DNA of 64,000 bases. Origin: Gordonia tangerina. GTDB taxonomy: Bacteria; Actinomycetota; Actinomycetes; Mycobacteriales; Mycobacteriaceae. Positions 7,543-17,033 of the stretch are shown here, piece after piece. Under the pieces are notes generated by a model. That model worked only from the letters and a program-made list of their open reading frames with translations. It was not told where the DNA came from and did not search any database. The stretch is from positions 55,216 to 119,215 of the forward strand of contig NZ_JAKGCU010000016.1 in assembly GCF_021556435.1 (NCBI RefSeq), in the 5' to 3' direction. Within the stretch, counting starts at the first letter, position 1. Each line of letters begins with the position of its first letter. The translations under genes and the position numbers were made by a program.

Positions 7543-8871
7543 CTACTGGGCAGCGACGGCCTGTTCGACGATGTCGGCCGCGGTGGCGACCGCTTTGTCC
7601 GGCGCCACCATCTGCGCCGCAACGAGTTCGGCCGCTTCCCGGACCGGCGCCGACAGGATCGTAGCGAGCGCTTCGGCGGCCATCGTCTCGGTGAGAGCCG
7701 ACGGTCGCATCGCGCAGCCCACCCCCAGGGTTTGTACACGGCGCGCCCAGAACGGCTGGTCGGCGGTCACCGCACAGATCAGTGATGGCAGACCTGCGCG
7801 CAGGGTTGCCGCGGTGGTGCCCGCACCCCCATGATGTACCGCGGCCACGCAGCGCCGCAGCACCGACTGATGGTCGATCGCGGCGACGACGAAGATGTCG
7901 CGGTCATCGCCGACGGCTCCTCGGTACTCGGGTCCGGCGACCAGACAGCGTAGACCCAACCGCCGCGCGGCGGCGCACAGCGTCGCGATGACGGTATCGC
8001 GGTCGGGCAGGGTCATGCTGCCGAAACCGACGAACAGCGGTCGGTCTCCCTCGGCGAGCCAGGTCGCCAACTCCGGTGTGGTGACATCGATCTCGGCGAG
8101 GTCGCGCCGATGCTCGGTGTCGAGGTCCAGGAACCCGACGACCGGCTTCGCGTCGCGCCATTGTTCCGCCAGTCCGGGTATGAGCGCTCCATCGAAAGCC
8201 TGGATCTGCACGATTCCGCGGTCACGAAGCCGCAACGACAATGGTCGCCGTGCTCGGCGAAGCTTCATCCGGCGCCGAAAGGAGTTCTCGTTCCAGCCGG
8301 TCGCAACCCAGGTCACCCGGTCGGCCCATCGCCACGACCACCGCCGAAGTGCAGGTGACATGTATCTGGAGAGAACGGGTACGGCGCCAACGACACCGTT
8401 TTCCGACATCGGCGCGTATCGCAGTACCACCAGTTGGGCCCCGATGCGTTGCGCGACCGCCAACGCACGGTCCTGGCACAGCGGTGCGGCCACGAGGATG
8501 TCCACATCGGACAGCGGAGCTCCGGGGACGGTGAACTCGTCCGCCATCGACTCGTCGAACGCGGCGAAGCCTGATCGCATGGTGCGTACGGCAAACCTCA
8601 TCTGCGCCAACCTGCTTCCCTCTCGCGCAACGCTCAGCGCGGTATCCGACGACCAGGCCGCGTGGGAGTCGAGCCCCACTGCCACCACCGACGCAACTCC
8701 CGCGCTTCGCGCGAAATCCACCAGGTTCGGCGGAACCAGCACGGTCACCCGATGGCCCCGGCCCTGTAGTTCCAGAGCAAGACACACGCCGGGTTGGATG
8801 TCACCTCGACTGCCGTACAAAACAATTGCAACTCGAATCCGACTCCGGCACTGGCGCGACCACATCGGCAT
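7543..8871 (-). CDS. GPL-type (GT1/Gtf, MurG-fold) glycosyltransferase
   Basis: The product (about 442 residues) has the GT-B layout of actinobacterial Gtf enzymes. It shows an N-terminal GSRGDIQP acceptor-side motif, a mid-protein VGFGSM, and a C-terminal nucleotide-sugar motif HHGGAGTTAATLRAG followed by DQPFWA. These enzymes glycosylate lipids, peptides or antibiotics, as in glycopeptidolipid assembly. Two ATGs (8871 and 8865) are possible; GGTGAGG upstream favours 8865 by spacing, and the frame's farther starts would run into the neighbouring acyltransferase. It follows that acyltransferase by about 5 bp, so the two are one operon. Sugar donor and acceptor are unknown. Confidence 0.85.
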   Translation of the reverse strand: MPMWSRQCRSRIRVAIVLYGSRGDIQPGVCLALELQGRGHRVTVLVPPNLVDFARSAGVASVVAVGLDSHAAWSSDTALSVAREGSRLAQMRFAVRTMRSGFAAFDESMADEFTVPGAPLSDVDILVAAPLCQDRALAVAQRIGAQLVVLRYAPMSENGVVGAVPVLSRYMSPALRRWSWRWADRVTWVATGWNENSFRRRMKLRRARRPLSLRLRDRGIVQIQAFDGALIPGLAEQWRDAKPVVGFLDLDTEHRRDLAEIDVTTPELATWLAEGDRPLFVGFGSMTLPDRDTVIATLCAAARRLGLRCLVAGPEYRGAVGDDRDIFVVAAIDHQSVLRRCVAAVHHGGAGTTAATLRAGLPSLICAVTADQPFWARRVQTLGVGCAMRPSALTETMAAEALATILSAPVREAAELVAAQMVAPDKAVATAADIVEQAVAAQ

Positions 8872-8876
8872 CGACC

Positions 8877-10241
8877 TCACCAGAATTCGTGGTCGAGTCG
8901 CCAGGAGGACAACTGCTCGGCGATGAGTTTCCGGACGAGCTCCGGATCTCCGAAATGATCGGGATGGATACCGAAGAAGGTGAGGGTGATCCGCTCGTCG
9001 TACTCCACCGCCCACGCCGCGATCGCCGGCCCCTGGATGCGCCGGCGCTCCGCGGGCATGCCCTGCATGAGGGCACGGATAGCGAACGAGTTGGCGTGTA
9101 CCCCACCGAGTCCGAGCGCAGTCTCCGGCGCCACCCCAAGGTTCGACACCGTGGTGTCTGGACCTGCAATCCCCGCCATCATCCTGGCGATCAGCCGACG
9201 CGGCAGCAGCCGTACGATGGGCTGAAGGTTGTCGGCCACCTGCTCCGCACCCGACTGCGCGTACTCGACGAACGCCTGTTTGCTCAATGCTCGGATTCCA
9301 CCGAGCGGACCCGGCGCGTCAACCCTGTCGGACAACCGGATCCACACACCGCCCGACGCGTTCGCCCGCTCGTCGGGTTCGCCGGCCCGGTTGTCGACAG
9401 CGATACACACCCGTAACTCCGGCCCCGTGGGGTACCCCGAACGCTGCACGACGCCCGCCAACAACGCGGTGAACAGGCTGTTGGCCGTACCACCGTGCTC
9501 CCGGGCCCGAGCATGCCATTGACCGCGGTCGACATTCACGATCGCCAGCGTTGTCTCCGGCCCATCGGACGGCACGGGCCGCGGCGCGCTCGGCACCGGT
9601 GACGTCGGCGCCGGCGCCGTCGTCGACTCACGATTGCGCCACGCCTCGCGAAGCACGATCCGCAGCGACGATGCGGCGGCGGCAAGTTGCCGACCTGCAT
9701 CGACGACATCCTCGGTGACCGCACGTGCGCCACGAGCCGATACCGGGTCCGGCAGTGCGCCGGAGTTGCCCGCGTGTGCTGCAGCGAGCGCACGGTAGAC
9801 CCCCTGACCGTCGGCGATCATGTGCGACACGAGTAACGACACCACTCGACGTCCATCGCTGGTCAGCGCGGAGTCCAGCTGCCACCCCGCGCCGTCGATC
9901 GGCCGCAGCGTCGTGTCGCGTACGTGCGCGTCGGCCCAGGTCCCGACCTCGTCGTCACCGATGCGATCGGTGTCGGAACCGACAGCAGGCAGATGCGATC
10001 GCACCCAGCGGTGCCGCGCCATCGGGACCCTGGTGCGGCGAACCGCCCGGTGTATCGACCCGGCGGCCAGCCTTGCGCGCAGTTGCTGCACCGCCGGAAC
10101 TCCGGGATCGCGATCGAAGACCCAGACGAAATGCATCGGCGCGTTCAGCCCGAACAATTCCTCCGCCAACAGATACGCCTCGTCGCCACCGGTCACCCGG
10201 GGCATCGCGGACACACGCTCATACCAACTCGTCACGGTCAC
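8877..10241 (-). CDS. Condensation/WS-DGAT-superfamily acyltransferase (HxxxDG)
   Basis: This 454-residue protein belongs to the CoA-dependent acyltransferase fold shared by PapA, wax-ester synthase and condensation domains. The catalytic motif HMIADG is at 140-145. A second-half NSLFTALLAGVV segment and the late VSNLGV motif are typical of WS/DGAT-like proteins. It should transfer an acyl group from CoA or a carrier to a hydroxyl. The start is GTG at 10241; a GTG two codons inside (10235) has a better spaced GGTGAGG. It sits 1 bp after a paralogue (10243-11697) and just upstream of a glycosyltransferase, suggesting acylation of a sugar-containing product. Confidence 0.78.
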   Translation of the reverse strand: MTVTSWYERVSAMPRVTGGDEAYLLAEELFGLNAPMHFVWVFDRDPGVPAVQQLRARLAAGSIHRAVRRTRVPMARHRWVRSHLPAVGSDTDRIGDDEVGTWADAHVRDTTLRPIDGAGWQLDSALTSDGRRVVSLLVSHMIADGQGVYRALAAAHAGNSGALPDPVSARGARAVTEDVVDAGRQLAAAASSLRIVLREAWRNRESTTAPAPTSPVPSAPRPVPSDGPETTLAIVNVDRGQWHARAREHGGTANSLFTALLAGVVQRSGYPTGPELRVCIAVDNRAGEPDERANASGGVWIRLSDRVDAPGPLGGIRALSKQAFVEYAQSGAEQVADNLQPIVRLLPRRLIARMMAGIAGPDTTVSNLGVAPETALGLGGVHANSFAIRALMQGMPAERRRIQGPAIAAWAVEYDERITLTFFGIHPDHFGDPELVRKLIAEQLSSWRLDHEFW

Positions 10242-10242
10242 C

Positions 10243-11697
10243 TCACCAGACCTCGTGCACGAGACCCCAGGCGGTCAGCTCGTCGTCGAGCAACGTCCGG
10301 AGGTGCTCATCGGAATCGAAATACTCTTCATCACAACCGAAGACGGCGAAGGTGACCCGGTCATCGGTACGCGTCAACCAGGACTGCACCCCGTCGCCGA
10401 ACCGGTACGGCAGGTCCGGGTCGACTCCCTGCGCCATGCCCCGGAACACGAATCGACACGCGGTTGCACCGTCGAGTTGCCCCGCTGCCGCGGGTACCGC
10501 GCCGAGGTTGGACACCATCGCGTCGGGCATACCGTCACCCGCAGTCACCATGCCGACCAGCCATGCGGGTGGAATCAACCACACCATCGACTGCAGATGG
10601 GCGATCGCCGGCCGTTGTCCCGCTGCCAATGCGACGAACGCCTGCTTGCAGGCACGCCGGATCGTGTGCAGGGTGCCGCCGGGCACCGGTTCGTCGGTCA
10701 GCACGATCGACACCCCGGCGGTGGCATTGGTACGCGGATCGTCCTCGCCGTCGCGTCGATCCACCGGGATGCCGACCTTGATCGGGTCACCCACGGGCGC
10801 ATACCCACTCGACCGCAACAATCCGGTGACCGTGGCGATGAACAGGGAGTTCGCTGTTCCGCCTGCGTTCGCCGCGACCCGGTCCCACTCGGACGTGGGC
10901 ACGGACGCGGTGGCGCGGGCCCAGCGAGCCTGCGGTGATCGCTCGATGATCGGCGCCCGGTTCGCCGCGACCGGCTCAACGACACCGGCGCCGCCCCGCA
11001 ACGTGGAGCCCGCGACACGCGCGAGCCCGCCTGCCGCAGCATGGACCTGGGCCGCGGCGTCGCGGGCGTCGGAGACGAGGCTGTGCGCGAACCGGGACCA
11101 TCGCCGCTCCGCGGCACCGGCGGGCGGGGCCGGAGCCGGCGCGCCGCGGTCGGTGGCCGCCATGGCCGCCGCAGCTGCGGTCACCAAGGTGCGGCCGTCG
11201 GCGACGAGGTGCAGTGCGCACAACGAGATCACCGTCGCTCCTGATGCACAGCGAATCGCGCGCAGGCGCCAGCACCGTCCCGCCTCGGCATCGAGGCGCA
11301 CGGTGGCCATCTCCTCGGCGGCCCAGTCATCTGCCTCGGCCTCGTCGATCTCCGCGTGATCGACGACCAGCGCCGGGGCCTGGTATGCGTTCGTCCAGAC
11401 CGGACGCGCCCCTGGCATCCGCGGGACGATGAGGCGTCGATGGAGCCGACCGGCGGCCAACTGCCGGTTGAGCAGCGCCAGCGTGTCTGGCGCGATCGGC
11501 CCGTTCATCACCCACACGAGTTGCAGCACCACGTCCCACCCGAGTGCACGGTGCAGAAACCAGTAGGTGGTGTCAGCGTCATTGAGGCGGATGTCACGCC
11601 GCGACAGGTCGGTTCGATACCGGCCATGCGAAGCGGAGCCGTCATCGACAGGCTCGGCGGTGTGATCTGTCGCGCGGATCGCCGACGCGGCCCTCAT
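10243..11697 (-). CDS. Condensation/WS-DGAT-superfamily acyltransferase (HxxxDG), paralogue
   Basis: This 484-residue protein is similar in layout to its downstream neighbour. It has HLVADG at 163-168, GGTANSLFIATVTGLL in the second half, and a late MVSNLGAV. The two genes look like an old tandem duplication. The start at 11697 overlaps the stop of the upstream glycosyltransferase by 4 bp (ATGA), which decides the start although the frame stays open for another 150 codons. With flanking Gtf genes on both sides (GT-AT-AT-GT) it probably acylates an intermediate of the same glycoside. Substrates unknown. Confidence 0.78.
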   Translation of the reverse strand: MRAASAIRATDHTAEPVDDGSASHGRYRTDLSRRDIRLNDADTTYWFLHRALGWDVVLQLVWVMNGPIAPDTLALLNRQLAAGRLHRRLIVPRMPGARPVWTNAYQAPALVVDHAEIDEAEADDWAAEEMATVRLDAEAGRCWRLRAIRCASGATVISLCALHLVADGRTLVTAAAAAMAATDRGAPAPAPPAGAAERRWSRFAHSLVSDARDAAAQVHAAAGGLARVAGSTLRGGAGVVEPVAANRAPIIERSPQARWARATASVPTSEWDRVAANAGGTANSLFIATVTGLLRSSGYAPVGDPIKVGIPVDRRDGEDDPRTNATAGVSIVLTDEPVPGGTLHTIRRACKQAFVALAAGQRPAIAHLQSMVWLIPPAWLVGMVTAGDGMPDAMVSNLGAVPAAAGQLDGATACRFVFRGMAQGVDPDLPYRFGDGVQSWLTRTDDRVTFAVFGCDEEYFDSDEHLRTLLDDELTAWGLVHEVW

Positions 11698-13007
11698 GCG
11701 ACGATCCGCATCGGTCGGACCGAACTCTCGACCACGTCCGCGGCGTGGTCGGCGGCCTGCTGCGCACCGACCAGCGCACTCGGCATCGCCCGCGCACGCT
11801 CGACGCAGGCGGGATCCAGCGAGGCACGCAGGCCGGCGGCCAGTCGCATCGCGTCCAGCTTCCGAAACCGAAGCGAAACACCGACTCCGAGTCGCGACAC
11901 TTCGGCGCCCCAGAACGGTTGGTCCGAGCTGAACCAACACACGACTGACGGGACACCGGCCCGCAGCGCCGCCGCCGTGGTCCCCGCACCACCGTGATGG
12001 ACCACCACCGCGCACCGCGCCAACACGGCGTGATCGATCGAATCCACCACCTGCACAACACTGGTGTCGCACACAGCTGCCGCCATGTCGTCGACCCGGT
12101 TCCAGCCGGCGCAGATCAACGCACGTCGACCGACGCTGCGGCAAGCCCATTCGACGATGCCGACCACTGCGGCCGGGTCGCGTAGCGGCATGCTGCCGAA
12201 TCCGACATAGACCGGCGGCTCCCCGCGGCCGATCCAGGACATCACATCGGCAGACGCGGTGCCGCGCATCTGGCTACCCATGCGTTGCCGAAGCCGGCCG
12301 GGAATGTCGAGGAACCCCACCACCGGCCGCGGTCTGCGGCGGGAGTCGCGGTCCCACACCGGGTCGTCGTGCACCGCGAACATCGGGTCGTACGCCTGGA
12401 TGTCGGCGCCAGGCGCCCGACGCACCCTGGTCCAGCCGGGGCCGTCGTCGGGCACGCCACCCACCCTGCCGGCCAACTCCCGGTCTCGCCGTCGGGTCAT
12501 CGCGGTCAGAGCGCGGTCGGCGAGCGCCCATTGCAGACGGTTCAACGACGTCGAACGTGCGCCGATCGCGGGTAGCGGGCCCACACTGAGATTCGGACGG
12601 ATCGGCGCGTGGTGCAGCGAGATGACCGGGATCGCCGCACGTAGCGCGTACACGGCGGCGACCTGCTCGGTGGTGAACCCGGTGACCACGACGTCCGCGC
12701 CCTCGACCACACCCGCCATGTCACCGACGATCTCGGCCCAGCCGAGATCTCGGACCTCGGCGAGCATGCGCTGCAACTTGATCGGATCACGCCCGGCCGC
12801 AGCTCGTGCTCTCGACACGTGGTCGAGTTGCGCCTGGGTGTCGAGTCCCAGTCGGCGAACGTGCATCCCGGACCCAGCGATGGCGTCACCGAGGTTGGGC
12901 GGTATCCCCAGGATCACATCGTGGCCCCGTTCGGCAAGCCGATGCGCCAGCACCGCTGCCGGCTGCACGTCTCCGCGAGTTCCATTGACTGCAAAAGCAA
13001 TTCTCAT
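11694..13007 (-). CDS. GPL-type (GT1/Gtf) glycosyltransferase
   Basis: This 437-residue GT-B enzyme begins MRIAFAVNGTRGDVQP, carries VGFGSMPLRD in the middle, and ends with HHGGAGTTAAALRAG and SSDQPFWGAEV for nucleotide-sugar binding. It is the first gene of the minus-strand run that ends at 7543, coupled by 4 bp to the acyltransferase behind it. A third Gtf paralogue starts 90 bp away on the opposite strand. It probably adds one sugar to the lipid or oligosaccharide built by this locus; the sugar cannot be inferred. Confidence 0.87.
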   Translation of the reverse strand: MRIAFAVNGTRGDVQPAAVLAHRLAERGHDVILGIPPNLGDAIAGSGMHVRRLGLDTQAQLDHVSRARAAAGRDPIKLQRMLAEVRDLGWAEIVGDMAGVVEGADVVVTGFTTEQVAAVYALRAAIPVISLHHAPIRPNLSVGPLPAIGARSTSLNRLQWALADRALTAMTRRRDRELAGRVGGVPDDGPGWTRVRRAPGADIQAYDPMFAVHDDPVWDRDSRRRPRPVVGFLDIPGRLRQRMGSQMRGTASADVMSWIGRGEPPVYVGFGSMPLRDPAAVVGIVEWACRSVGRRALICAGWNRVDDMAAAVCDTSVVQVVDSIDHAVLARCAVVVHHGGAGTTAAALRAGVPSVVCWFSSDQPFWGAEVSRLGVGVSLRFRKLDAMRLAAGLRASLDPACVERARAMPSALVGAQQAADHAADVVESSVRPMRIVA

Positions 13008-13097
13008 CTCGTATCCGTCCCATGGTCATCGGTCGGTGGCGCGCCGTCGAACTCTTCGCCCCCTACACTGGTCGCCATCGGAAACAGGAGGAGCCCG

Positions 13098-14384
13098 ATG
13101 AGATATGTGTTTGCAGCCGGCGGCAGCCGTGGAGATGTGCAGCCTGCGGCCGCTTTGGCGACCGAACTGCGCGTTCGCGGACACGAGGTCACGCTCCTGG
13201 TTCCGCCAGACAGTGTCCCATTCGCCTCTGGCACAGGCATTCCCACTCTTTCCTACGGCGAGAGCACACGAGCCGCGCTCGATTCCCCCCTGGTGCGCGA
13301 ACGGATGCGGTCCCGTGATCCGCTCACTCGGGTGCGGGCTGCGACCGAACTGACCATCCGCGGAGGAAGCGTGATGCAACGGCAACTGCTCGACGCGACG
13401 CAGAACGCCGATGCGATCATCGCCGGTAGCGCGGGGCAGGAACGGGCGCACAACGTCTCGCGGGTCCGTGGAATTCCTCACATACCACTGCATCTGTGCC
13501 CGATCCGGCGCAACGGGTCGACGACGCTGCTGGCCCACGCCGGCATCGATGTCGGCCCACGCACGGCTCGGATGAGTTGGCGGCTGGTGGAGCAGGTGCT
13601 GTGGCGGGCGGGCCGGCGCGCCGAAGACGCGCTGTGCGCAGATCTGGGACTGGATCCGATACCGGCCACCTTCGCCGCCCAGATCGCCGCGACGGGCGTG
13701 CCGGAGATCCAGGCCTATGACCCTGTCTTGTTCCCGACGCTGACATCCGAGTGGGGGCCGGCGCGTCCGCTCGTCGGCTTCTTCACTCTGCCGCACGATC
13801 AGCGATCCGGCGTCGGCGACGATGCCGGGTCCGACCTCATCGAGTGGATCGACCGCGGCACACCACCCGTGTACGTGGGATTCGGCAGCATGATGGTGAC
13901 CGATCCCGATCATCTCGCGACCACGGTGCTCGCCGTCGCAGCCGAACTCGATTTGCGTCTGCTGATCGCCGGCGGCTGGAGCGACTTCATGTCGGGGGTG
14001 TCCGACGACCGAATCCGGGTCGTCGGGCATGTCGACCACGATGCGATTCTGCCCCGATGCGCAGCTGCAATGCACCACGGCGGCGCAGGTTCGGTGGCCG
14101 CCGGCCTGCGTGCCGGCATCCCAACCGTGGTCACCTGGGTGGGCGCCGACCAGCCGATCTGGGGGCGGGCCGTGATGGCATCGCATGTGGGCACCTCCCT
14201 TCCGATGTCACGGGTGAACACCACCCGACTCGTCACAGCCGTGCGCTCAGCGCTGTCACCATCTGTTCGTGAAGCCGCAACCACGCTGCGTGACAACATG
14301 ATTCCCCCATCGCTGGCAGTCTCGCATGCGGCCGACATCGCCGAGCGCGTCGCCGATCGCCACTCACGGCAAGACGCGATCTGA
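13098..14384 (+). CDS. GPL-type (GT1/Gtf) glycosyltransferase
   Basis: This 428-residue GT-B enzyme is the third Gtf paralogue of the cluster. It has AGGSRGDVQP at 7-16, VGFGSMMVTD near the middle, and HHGGAGSVAAGLRAG with GADQPIWG near the C-terminus. The start at 13098 has a strong AGGAGGAG at 13087-13094; the longer open frame upstream overlaps the divergent gene. A TACACT hexamer at 13064-13069 is a plausible -10. Its 3' end overlaps the convergent GT2 gene by 21 bp. Different donors or acceptors for the three Gtf enzymes would give a product with several sugars. Confidence 0.88.
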   Translation: MRYVFAAGGSRGDVQPAAALATELRVRGHEVTLLVPPDSVPFASGTGIPTLSYGESTRAALDSPLVRERMRSRDPLTRVRAATELTIRGGSVMQRQLLDATQNADAIIAGSAGQERAHNVSRVRGIPHIPLHLCPIRRNGSTTLLAHAGIDVGPRTARMSWRLVEQVLWRAGRRAEDALCADLGLDPIPATFAAQIAATGVPEIQAYDPVLFPTLTSEWGPARPLVGFFTLPHDQRSGVGDDAGSDLIEWIDRGTPPVYVGFGSMMVTDPDHLATTVLAVAAELDLRLLIAGGWSDFMSGVSDDRIRVVGHVDHDAILPRCAAAMHHGGAGSVAAGLRAGIPTVVTWVGADQPIWGRAVMASHVGTSLPMSRVNTTRLVTAVRSALSPSVREAATTLRDNMIPPSLAVSHAADIAERVADRHSRQDAI

Positions 14385-15260
14385 GGCCAGTTGCCGCGGT
14401 GACGTCGAGAAGCGACCGGTCTCGTCGTCATACAGTCGGATGGCCACCAACCGCATCGCGTGGACAACCGTCAGAGCAGGGACGTAGACCAGCGCTGTCC
14501 CGGCCGCGAGCGCAACCCGCCGGTGAAGAGCAAACGTGCGTGGCAGGAAGCTCATGTAGGTGACGAACGACATCAGGCCGGTCTCCATCCGGCGCGAGGA
14601 GACGCCCACCGTCAACGAAGCAAGGAAGGCGTTGCGTCCACCGCTCTCAGTGACGCACAGGCCCATGTCGACATCTTCGAAGATGTCGCGCCGCATGCTC
14701 ACCCGGGTCCGGATCGTCGCCCAGACCTCCCGCCGCAACACCATGTTCGATCCGTACAGAACGGGGATCTCGGTGACCGCGCGATGTGCCTGCCTGCGAC
14801 CGAGCGGATGTACCCGGATCTTCCACCGATCGAACCTCCCTTCCAGTGGCACGCCATAGGCTTCGCCACGACCGCACAGGGCCGACCAGCTGCGCGCGGT
14901 ATCGGCCGTGAAAAAGTCGATGATCGTCTGCGCCCAGGTCGGACCGACCCGTGTGTCCGCATCGATACGCGCGATGAGGTCTCCGGTTGCCGCGTCCAAT
15001 CCCCGGTTACGCGCGAACACCAACCCCTGCCGGGGCTCCGTCACGACGTGAATCCTCGTGTGCTCGAGGGCCAAGGAGTCGACGATCTGTCTACTGCGGT
15101 CGGTGGAGTTGTTGTCCACCACCACGATCTCGGTGATCTCCGGCTGGGCGACAAGTCTGCCCAGGCACTCTGCGATGGACTCCTCCTCGTTGTAGGCCGG
15201 CACCACCACCGACAGAGTGGGCCGCGGGGCATCGGTCGATTCCGGAACGCCAGGGGGCAC
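14364..15260 (-). CDS. GT2-family glycosyltransferase
   Basis: This 298-residue protein has the GT-A fold of family 2: SVVVPAYNEE at 17-26, VVVDNNSTD at 47-54, the metal-binding DADT at 100-103, and a later DIFEDVDMG acid motif that supplies the catalytic base. A hydrophobic stretch near 250-270 (ALAAGTALVYVPALTVVHAM) may anchor it at the membrane. The start is GTG at 15260, 1 bp after the permease stop, so it is co-expressed with the ABC exporter. The pairing suggests extension or modification of the exported molecule on the inner membrane face. Confidence 0.85.
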   Translation of the reverse strand: MPPGVPESTDAPRPTLSVVVPAYNEEESIAECLGRLVAQPEITEIVVVDNNSTDRSRQIVDSLALEHTRIHVVTEPRQGLVFARNRGLDAATGDLIARIDADTRVGPTWAQTIIDFFTADTARSWSALCGRGEAYGVPLEGRFDRWKIRVHPLGRRQAHRAVTEIPVLYGSNMVLRREVWATIRTRVSMRRDIFEDVDMGLCVTESGGRNAFLASLTVGVSSRRMETGLMSFVTYMSFLPRTFALHRRVALAAGTALVYVPALTVVHAMRLVAIRLYDDETGRFSTSPRQLASDRVLP

Positions 15261-15261
15261 G

Positions 15262-16077
15262 TCACGTCCTTCGCATGTAGGTTCGCAAGGTCACGGGTAC
15301 AAAGATTGCGAGTACGGCCGCAGCACCGATCAGAGTGGCGGCGATCTGCGGTCCTGCCGCACCACCGGAGGCCAGCTCTCGGGCGGCCGAGACCAGGTGT
15401 GATACGGGATTGGCGGTGGCGCACTTGCGCATCCACTCCGGCATGGTGTCGACTGGCACCAGGGCGTTGGACACAAACGTCAACGGCATGAGGACCAGCA
15501 TCGAGACGCCCTGAACCGTCGACGCCTTGTCCAACAGCACCCCCATCAGCGCGAAGATCCAGCTCAATGTGAAGGCCACGATCACGATCAACACACATGC
15601 CATCGCCAGGCCCACCGCGCTTTCCGGGCGGTAACCCATCGCGACACCGACCGCCACGGTGATGACCGTCGCCACCACATAGCGCACGGCGTTGGCCAGC
15701 AATGCCCCCGCCAGTGGCGCGATCCGGGCGATCGGCAGCGATTTGAAGCGATCGAACACTCCTCGATCGAGATCCTCGCGCAGTTGCACACCGGTCGTCA
15801 CCGACGCCGCGACGGCGACCTGAACCAGAACGCCCGGGATCAGCAGAGGCAGGTATCCGGCGACATCACCGACGATGGCGCCACCGAATATCGTCGAGAA
15901 CATGACCGTGAAGACGATGGGCAGCACGATCACGTCGAAGAGTTGCTGCGGATTGTGTTTGATCTTCAGCAGACCCCGGAAAGCCATGGTGAGTGACTGT
16001 CGGACCGTGGCACGCAATGGCACACGATCGCTACCAAGGCCGGGGTGTTCTACCACGAATGTCGCGGCCGCGCTCAT
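15262..16077 (-). CDS. ABC-2 type exporter permease (DrrB-like)
   Basis: This 271-residue integral membrane protein has about six hydrophobic helices and the ABC-2 signature region (LREDLDRGVFDRFKSLPIA) seen in daunorubicin-resistance DrrB/C and in mycobacterial PDIM exporter permeases. Its ATG overlaps the ATPase stop by 4 bp (ATGA), so the two form one exporter that should work as a dimer of each subunit. Location among glycosyl- and acyltransferases suggests it exports the assembled glycolipid or a lipid precursor across the plasma membrane. Confidence 0.88.
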   Translation of the reverse strand: MSAAATFVVEHPGLGSDRVPLRATVRQSLTMAFRGLLKIKHNPQQLFDVIVLPIVFTVMFSTIFGGAIVGDVAGYLPLLIPGVLVQVAVAASVTTGVQLREDLDRGVFDRFKSLPIARIAPLAGALLANAVRYVVATVITVAVGVAMGYRPESAVGLAMACVLIVIVAFTLSWIFALMGVLLDKASTVQGVSMLVLMPLTFVSNALVPVDTMPEWMRKCATANPVSHLVSAARELASGGAAGPQIAATLIGAAAVLAIFVPVTLRTYMRRT

Positions 16078-17033
16078 GCCGCAACCCCCGGTTCGGCATC
16101 CCCGGTCAGCGCAAAGAACACTTCGTCGAGGGTGGGCCGCTCGACGTTGACCGCCACCAACTCGATCTGTGCGGCGCGCAGGGCCAGCAACATCTCAGGT
16201 AGGGATTCGAGGTCGGGCATCGGTACCATCACCCGCCGTTCGGCCCCCTCGAGCAGCACATCCTCCTGTGCGAACACCGCACAGACGGCAGCGGCGGCGG
16301 GCGCCAGGTCCGGATCTCGCAGATCCAGCCGCACACAGTTGTCCCCGATCCGCGCCTTCAGTTCGTCGGCCGTCCCGTCGGCCACGATGCGGCCGTGATC
16401 CATCACCGCCACACGATCGGCCAGTTGGTCTGCTTCCTCGAGATACTGAGTGGTGAGTAGGACCGTGGAACCGTCGGCCACCATCCGGCGAACCGTCTGC
16501 CACATCTGCTGACGCGTGCGTGGGTCCAGGCCAGTGGTCGGTTCATCGAGGAACAACAGTCGAGGCCGGGTGATCATCGAGGCGGCGAGGTCCAGCCGTC
16601 GCCGCATCCCGCCGGAGAAGTGACGCACAGCGCGGTCGGCGGCCGCACCGAGACCGAACTCCGCGAGCAGTTCGTCTGCGCGTCCACGCGACTGCCGACG
16701 GGACGCGCCCACCAATCGGGCGAAGATCGTCAGGTTCTCCGTAGCGGTGAGATCCTCGTCCACCGAAGCATACTGGCCGGTGACCCCGATCAAGGAGCGA
16801 ACTCTGCCCGCGTGCGCGACCACGTCGAGGCCGAATACGCGCGCAGTGCCGGCGTCCGGACGAATAAGCGTCGAGAGCATGCGTACCGTCGTCGTCTTAC
16901 CCGCCCCATTGGTACCGAGCAGCGCATAGACGCCCCCTGCAGGCACCTGCAGGTCCACACAATCGACCGCAGCCGCGCGGCCGTACGTCTTGGTCAAACC
17001 CCTCGTATCGATTGCGAGCAACGGACCCGTCAT
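16074..17033 (-). CDS. ABC transporter ATPase (DrrA-like)
   Basis: This 319-residue ATPase has Walker A GTNGAGKTT at 40-48, signature HFSGGMRRRLDLA near 143, Walker B LLFLDEPTTGLD near 167, an H-loop-like LLTTQYLEEAD, and the C-terminal DrrA-type extension. The start at 17033 is preferred over an in-frame GTG at 17063 because GGAGAG lies 6 nt before it. It powers the coupled ABC-2 permease. A 772-bp gene-free region upstream separates it from the divergent PapA-like genes and should hold promoters for both runs. Confidence 0.9.
   Translation of the reverse strand: MTGPLLAIDTRGLTKTYGRAAAVDCVDLQVPAGGVYALLGTNGAGKTTTVRMLSTLIRPDAGTARVFGLDVVAHAGRVRSLIGVTGQYASVDEDLTATENLTIFARLVGASRRQSRGRADELLAEFGLGAAADRAVRHFSGGMRRRLDLAASMITRPRLLFLDEPTTGLDPRTRQQMWQTVRRMVADGSTVLLTTQYLEEADQLADRVAVMDHGRIVADGTADELKARIGDNCVRLDLRDPDLAPAAAAVCAVFAQEDVLLEGAERRVMVPMPDLESLPEMLLALRAAQIELVAVNVERPTLDEVFFALTGDAEPGVAA

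Noticed and set aside
9725..11359. 544-codon open frame antisense to the two acyltransferase genes
   Set aside because: Arg/Ser/Pro-rich shadow of two genes with catalytic motifs on the other strand.
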